The notes under the pieces: model-generated | Database searches by the model: none | What the model saw: only the letters and a program-made list of their open reading frames with translations | What the model was told of the DNA's origin: nothing | Shown here: piece by piece, positions 6,882 through 10,956 of the stretch | Position numbering within the stretch: the stretch's first letter is position 1 | Layout: every line of letters starts with the position of its first letter | Translations under genes and position numbers: made by a program | NCBI GenBank assembly: GCA_002803225.1 | Contig: NXFV01001065.1 | Span: 1 to 10,956, forward strand | Source: Gamarada debralockiae | Lineage: Eukaryota > Ascomycota > Leotiomycetes > Helotiales > Hyphodiscaceae | DNA length: 10,956 nucleotides | Reading direction: 5' to 3'

Positions 6882-8642
6882 ATGGACGACCTACACGCTT
6901 CACGAGAAGAAAGAAACGCCGCAATTGCCAGCCAAGCCGGCCCGGGTCAACAGGAAAAGCTTGGACAGGGTCCACCGTCAGTGACTTCCTCTGAGCAAGA
7001 TGACTTGGATTTGCAGAAATTAGGCTACAAGTCAGTCCTTGCGCGAGGCTGGGGTAGCTTCGACAATTTTGCCTGCTCCTTCTCGGCTCTGTACTGCATC
7101 GGTGGAATCAGAGTCCTGTTTTATATTGCTCTCAGCGCAGGTGGACCTGCTGCGATGTATGTGGACCACATATCCCCCTTCGCTGATCACCCCAATGCTG
7201 ACAATGAACGCCAAAGGTGGAGTTCTTGGATTTCTGGAAGTATCCTGTCCATCATCACCTCCGCCACACTAGCGGAAGCATGCTCTGCCTACCCCGCTGC
7301 TGGATCGATCTACTACTGGGCGTTCCGCTCTTGGGGCGGTGAAAAACTTGGGAGATTTGTATCTTTTTTGGTAGCCGCATGGACCCTGGTTGCGTGGACA
7401 GCCTTTTTGGCAGCAGATTCTTTCGGCGTTGCGAATTATCTGGTCTCCGAAGTTGTTGTTTTCAACCCCAGCACAACCTTTCCCCATGAAACCTCCGATG
7501 TGAAAGCACGAGCTGTGGCATGGGCGTTCTCCTTGTTGTTCCTTGCTATTGCTACTTCGATGAACTTTCTACCTCCTCGCTCCTACGCGTGGGTCTTCCG
7601 AGCTGGAGTGATAGTCATCACGATCGATATCCTTCTCAACCTCATTTGGCTACCAATCGGGGTCTCCAAGACTTACGGATTCCAATCTGCCGAATTCGTC
7701 TTCACCTCTACCTACAATGGAGGCGATACTGCTCCTGGACTCAATTGGGTTCTATCATGGTACCTTGTCGCCAGTTGCCTCGTTGGTGAAGATGCTTCTG
7801 GCCATGTCGCTGAAGAGACAGTCTCCGCAAAAAAAGCAGCTGCGAAGGGAGTCTTCTGGGCGACTGTCGCTTCAGCCCTCTGTGGCTTCCCGATCATCCT
7901 GGTCTTCCTCTTCTGCATGCCTCCCATCGAGACTTTCTACGACACTAGCGCGCCTCAGCCGTTCATCAATATGTACGCCATGGCCTTGGGACCACATGCA
8001 CATGTCGTCGCTACAATTATTTCTATGATTGGAGCAATTCTCAATACATCCATATCAATGGTCGCAGTCTCAAGGCTCGTCTTCGCGATTGCCCGAGACT
8101 CCGTCTTCCCATTCAGCGAAGCGCTCTACCGAGTTTCGAAAAGCAAGCAGCCCCACAATGCTGTCATCTTCATTGCCGTCATCGCAGCTCTTCTACTGTG
8201 CACCCAATTGCCTTCCCAGGTGGCATTCTTGAGTTTGACTTCGACATCAGCAGCCGGTTCCATTGCCGCATACGCGCTTGTCGGCTTCGGACGAGCTTTC
8301 ATTACCAGCAAGACCTTCAAGCCAAGCTTCTGGGACTTGGGGAGGTTCGGGCTTATGATGGCCGTTGTTACCTTCATCTGGAATGGCTTTGCTTTCGCCG
8401 TGCTTTGTGCGCCTCAGTATAGCGACAGTGCGATCGATCACGATGCAGGTCTTTTCAACTACGCTATTGTCATCATGGCTGGCGTCACTGTCATTGCTCT
8501 CGAGGAGTGGTGGCGAAAGTCACAAGGTGTCTGGTTCCACAATCTCAAGAACCTCAACGTCAGCGCGCCAGACAGCGAAGTTGAAGTCTTCGATGGAGAG
8601 AAAGGTGGTCCACCTACTTCAACTTCCGCCACTGGTGTGTAG
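6882..8642 (+). CDS. amino acid/choline-type permease (APC superfamily)
   Basis: A plasma-membrane transporter of the fungal amino acid/choline (ACT) branch of the APC superfamily, which includes GABA, choline and polyamine/amino-acid permeases; the substrate cannot be read from the sequence. Exons 6882-7156 and 7217-8642 give 566 aa, normal for the family; the unspliced frame is 586. Seen: a hydrophilic N-tail of about 46 residues; LGYKSVLARGWGSFDNFACSFSALY, with the GGxR and AGGPAAMWSSW blocks of helices 1-2; AEACSAYPAAGSIYYWA; NFLPPRSYAW; LIWLPIGVSKTYGFQSA; VGEDASGHVAEET at 281-293; SRLVFAIARDSVFP; and about 12 membrane segments. Family members usually have an aromatic residue where this protein has the Glu of GEDASGH. 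The acidic C-tail ends TSATGV. It lies head-to-head with the broken minus-strand gene, and GATA sites upstream fit nitrogen regulation. Confidence 0.9.
   Translation: MDDLHASREERNAAIASQAGPGQQEKLGQGPPSVTSSEQDDLDLQKLGYKSVLARGWGSFDNFACSFSALYCIGGIRVLFYIALSAGGPAAMYVDHISPFADHPNADNERQRWSSWISGSILSIITSATLAEACSAYPAAGSIYYWAFRSWGGEKLGRFVSFLVAAWTLVAWTAFLAADSFGVANYLVSEVVVFNPSTTFPHETSDVKARAVAWAFSLLFLAIATSMNFLPPRSYAWVFRAGVIVITIDILLNLIWLPIGVSKTYGFQSAEFVFTSTYNGGDTAPGLNWVLSWYLVASCLVGEDASGHVAEETVSAKKAAAKGVFWATVASALCGFPIILVFLFCMPPIETFYDTSAPQPFINMYAMALGPHAHVVATIISMIGAILNTSISMVAVSRLVFAIARDSVFPFSEALYRVSKSKQPHNAVIFIAVIAALLLCTQLPSQVAFLSLTSTSAAGSIAAYALVGFGRAFITSKTFKPSFWDLGRFGLMMAVVTFIWNGFAFAVLCAPQYSDSAIDHDAGLFNYAIVIMAGVTVIALEEWWRKSQGVWFHNLKNLNVSAPDSEVEVFDGEKGGPPTSTSATGV
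7157..7216 (+). other. hidden 60-bp intron in the permease, frame-neutral
   Basis: The segment begins GTATGT, contains the branch-site sequence GCTGAC (7197-7202), and ends CCAAAG. It is 60 bp (divisible by three) and has no in-frame stop, so the ORF reads straight through it. Retained, it would put 20 polar residues (YVDHISPF...NERQR) into a transmembrane block. Removed, it restores AGGPAAMWSSW, the strongly conserved helix-2 sequence of the family. Splicing is therefore by far the more likely reading. Confidence 0.88.
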
Positions 8643-9639
8643 TCGGACATTTAGCCTACCTTGGATCATGACAATGACGTGAACGGCGAGTTTGTTAGTG
8701 TTGGGGGTGTGCGGTGGATGTTTGCTGGAGGACAATAGTGCTTGGAATTGAGCTTTTGGATGGGAGGATATCGGAATCGTAAGTCTCTGGTAAAAGCATG
8801 ACGGGTGTTCGATGATTGCTTCGGCATGATTCGTTCTGAGAAATTACCGTTGAACTTGATCTGGATAATACCAGCGAAAGGACATGCTTCTACCCCTTCC
8901 TTCTTCTCTACTGCCGTGATGTACTACTGACCTCTTGTCCCATCGACACCGTCCTGCTTGGTTGCTCACCTGAGCTACGGCAAGGTGCTGCCCTCTCTCA
9001 ATCCAGATGCGCGAGCATTGACTCAACGAGCTAGGCTGGGAGATCTTCGGTACTTCTCCATACTCCCAGAGTTGTTGAAACCATGGCTCTGAGTAGTACC
9101 TGACCTCATTTTCAATATCGTCCAGCTCTACCGTCTCTTTTCTCGCAGCTTCTAGAACCTTTCTCTAAGTCCCTACGCCCAGGGCTCTCTACATCCGTCC
9201 TCCAACCCATCCCAATATCCCTCTGCTTTATAACTTGAGACTAACATCACAATCTACCATTCCTAAAAACATTAGCAGACAAAACAATATTGAAGAGTTT
9301 TAAAATATCATTGCTACCAATTCTGGGCACTATGAAGAACACTTTGACAGACGATACATTCAGGATTGATATTCTGCCCCATTCAACATATGCAATTATC
9401 AGACTGTTCCTACGTTGTCATTGTTGCGCAATTACGGGTCCCCGTCATAGCCAATCGCAGTGTCTTGCACTTCAGTTAGGCATCCGTCCAGCGTATGTGA
9501 GGCTGTGCTCCAACAAAAGCAGCGATCCTCGCTTGGCGAGGCAAACACCACCTATATCTTCCCCGCACCTTCAGATTTCATTCTTTCATCCTCAAAAATA
9601 ATTTCTGATTCAATTTGTCAGCTCTTCCAATTAATCATC
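8643..9639. other. long intergenic region between permease and next gene
   Basis: The start is presumably the permease 3' UTR. Small frames at 8844-9026 (minus) and 9290-9601 (plus) have no recognisable features. Close to 9640 the sequence is C/T-rich, as in fungal leaders. A CCAAT box at 9450-9454 and a TTTATAA motif near 9227 could belong to the promoter of the gene at 9640. I see no repeats or RNA genes. Confidence 0.45.
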
Positions 9640-10256
9640 ATGACGGCGCCATTGAAGCAAGCGCTCATCGAAGCGGCATGGCTGATGCAGGCTTTCGTCG
9701 CAGCTCTCGAAGCCTTGCATGTTGGAGGCCTTTTCCAGCACTACCACAGTGGTTATGGATTTGTGTAAGCCTTGTCTCCCAATACTCTGCCCTTCTCTCT
9801 ACCTATGTCTCTGCTCTCTGCTCTGCCCAAAACCTCCTCAAAAAAGACACCAAATTAAGTCTCTCACTTTATCACGTGACTAACACCACTTTTCCACAGC
9901 GTGTTCACCATCCCTCCCCTCGTGGCGTTCATAATCATGTACATTGTCTTCATCCAACTGCGTCTCTCAAGCGCATCCAATCTCCTGACACTGAGGCTTG
10001 AAGCTGGTAAATCGGCATTGGTCACGGCACTCTGGCTTTGGCTGTTCATTGGGGTATGGGTCGAGATTGGACTTGCGAGGATCATTGTTGCTATTGTGGC
10101 ATTGATTATTCCTTGGTGAGTTATTTCTAAATTTATTCATTGAATAGGTAGTAAGATTTTGAATCATGCTACTAATTGTATTTGCGCAGTGTGCTGTTCT
10201 ATCCCACGCTCGTCGTGGCTTACCTTACTTGGAAAAGAGGGAGAATCAGCCTTTAG
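9640..10256 (+). CDS. small multipass membrane protein, 135 aa, unknown function
   Basis: Exons 9640-9764, 9900-10115 and 10190-10256. Intron 1 is 135 bp (GTAAGC, branch ACTAAC, acceptor CCACAG); intron 2 is 74 bp (GTGAGT, branch ACTAAT, acceptor GCGCAG); both are phase 2. The N-terminal 30 residues are Ala/Leu-rich and probably amphipathic or membrane-associated. Clear hydrophobic segments lie at about 42-60, 81-100 and 101-126, with an intervening polar loop (SSASNLLTLRLEAGKS) and a short basic C-terminus (WKRGRISL). I recognise no family or catalytic motif. The ATG at 9640 follows a C/T-rich leader; upstream in-frame ATGs (for example 9460) give no sensible extension. The three-exon structure with good splice signals and matching phases is the main support. 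Confidence 0.7.
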
Positions 10257-10956
10257 ACGCGTCGTGTTCCTCAAAAACGGTGGTTCCGATTGTTGAAATG
10301 ACAACTTGCTACCCTGCAATGAAGGAATTCCCAAAGATGGTGGTGAAAGCTTGGAAGAAAGGTTGGTCAAAGCATGAACTGTGAGACAGCCGGCATTGCG
10401 GATCTATGTTGATGAGAGTTCAATTTTCTTCAAGCTGTTTGGCTTTAGAAAGGCATAATGAGAGATGCATATCGAAGTACAAAGCAAGTGCTGTACCTCG
10501 TCCGCAATGTGACTTAACATCGATGTTATGTTAATTGTTCATCAGAATCCACTCCTCCAGCTAGAGAATTCCCAGTTTAGATTGGGTTTGATCTATTCTG
10601 TTTTAGGAAATATTGAGATGTGGAATGGACATTGTACGGTGAATTTAGTCGTTGGCGGCCAACCAGCAATTGCTCACAATCATTTCAACCAAAACTATTT
10701 TCAGACCGTTCCATGTGGTGGTATTTTCAACCAACTCTTTCTCTCTTGTGCTTCGCATTCGGTTAGTAAGCTTGCCGTTGTTGCTCAGGCGCTAATCAAC
10801 CTCAGCTCAGCCAGCTCACCTGAGCAGCCTGAGCAGTGCCAAGAGCCCTTTAAGCAGCCGCTTGAGTAACCGCCTAAGCACCCTAAGTATTTTATTATAC
10901 TGTGGTGGGGAAATCGGTCACGCTGATCGCTTAGCTGGATGTCACGTGCCAGCCGG
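10257..10956. other. terminal stretch without a supportable gene
   Basis: The first part is the likely 3' UTR of the membrane-protein gene; a second frame stays open across it to 10384 (see findings). A perfect 14-bp palindrome, TAACATCGATGTTA, lies at 10515-10528. A 113-codon frame at 10528-10869 has no recognisable domain and ends in a Pro/Gln/Glu-rich tail made of CTGAGCAG-type repeats near 10820-10836. From 10901 the sequence begins TGTGGTGGGGAAATCGG, which could be the edge of another LTR element running off the window. Confidence 0.4.

Noticed and set aside
10528..10869. 113-codon plus-strand ORF
   Set aside because: It has no recognisable domain, and its end is built from short CTGAGCAG-type repeats; open length alone is not enough.
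1..10956. tRNA genes, rRNA and CRISPR-like arrays
   Set aside because: No GGTTCRANNCC B-box with a matching cloverleaf was seen, no rRNA-like blocks were recognised, and the tandem repeats present have no spacer structure.

Overview
This window looks like nuclear DNA of a filamentous ascomycete (Pezizomycotina). Coding regions are interrupted by short introns (46 to 135 bp) with fungal GTAAGT-type donors and CTAAC/CTGAC-type branch points. The encoded families (a cysteine-rich, Ser/Thr-stalked surface protein and an amino-acid/choline-family permease) are typical of such fungi. Leotiomycetes is a guess from overall resemblance, not shown by the sequence.

Layout. Positions 1-1500 hold a possible 61-codon minus-strand gene with a good TATA box, a probable solo LTR (330-525) and a 241-bp TA-flanked MITE (1092-1332) just upstream of the first solid gene. 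Positions 1513-2556 encode a three-exon, 315-aa type I membrane protein: signal peptide, 14-cysteine ectodomain, mucin-like Ser/Thr stalk, one membrane segment and a short cytoplasmic tail. Positions 2557-5010 are gene-poor and repeat-rich: a poly(T)/TTTTA tract, degenerate tandem repeats, a 13-bp minisatellite, a 361-bp hAT-type MITE with a perfect 8-bp target duplication (3852-4212), and TA-rich sequence. Positions 5015-5344 carry a possible truncated two-exon gene relic. Positions 5507-6720 on the minus strand hold an unrecognised multi-exon gene whose reading frame is broken by one base at a well-formed intron.

A 161-bp interval separates that gene's proposed start from an APC-superfamily permease (6882-8642). 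The permease reads as one 586-codon frame but almost certainly contains a 60-bp, stop-free, frame-neutral intron; splicing gives 566 aa and restores the family consensus. Positions 9640-10256 encode a three-exon, 135-aa small multipass membrane protein of unknown function. The rest, to 10956, has no gene I can support.

The genes do not form an obvious cluster or pathway. Two or three encode membrane or surface proteins, but nothing shows that they act together. I see no new defence, toxin or RNA-guided system. The most useful results are the hidden permease intron, the two well-delimited MITEs, and the frame-broken minus-strand gene.
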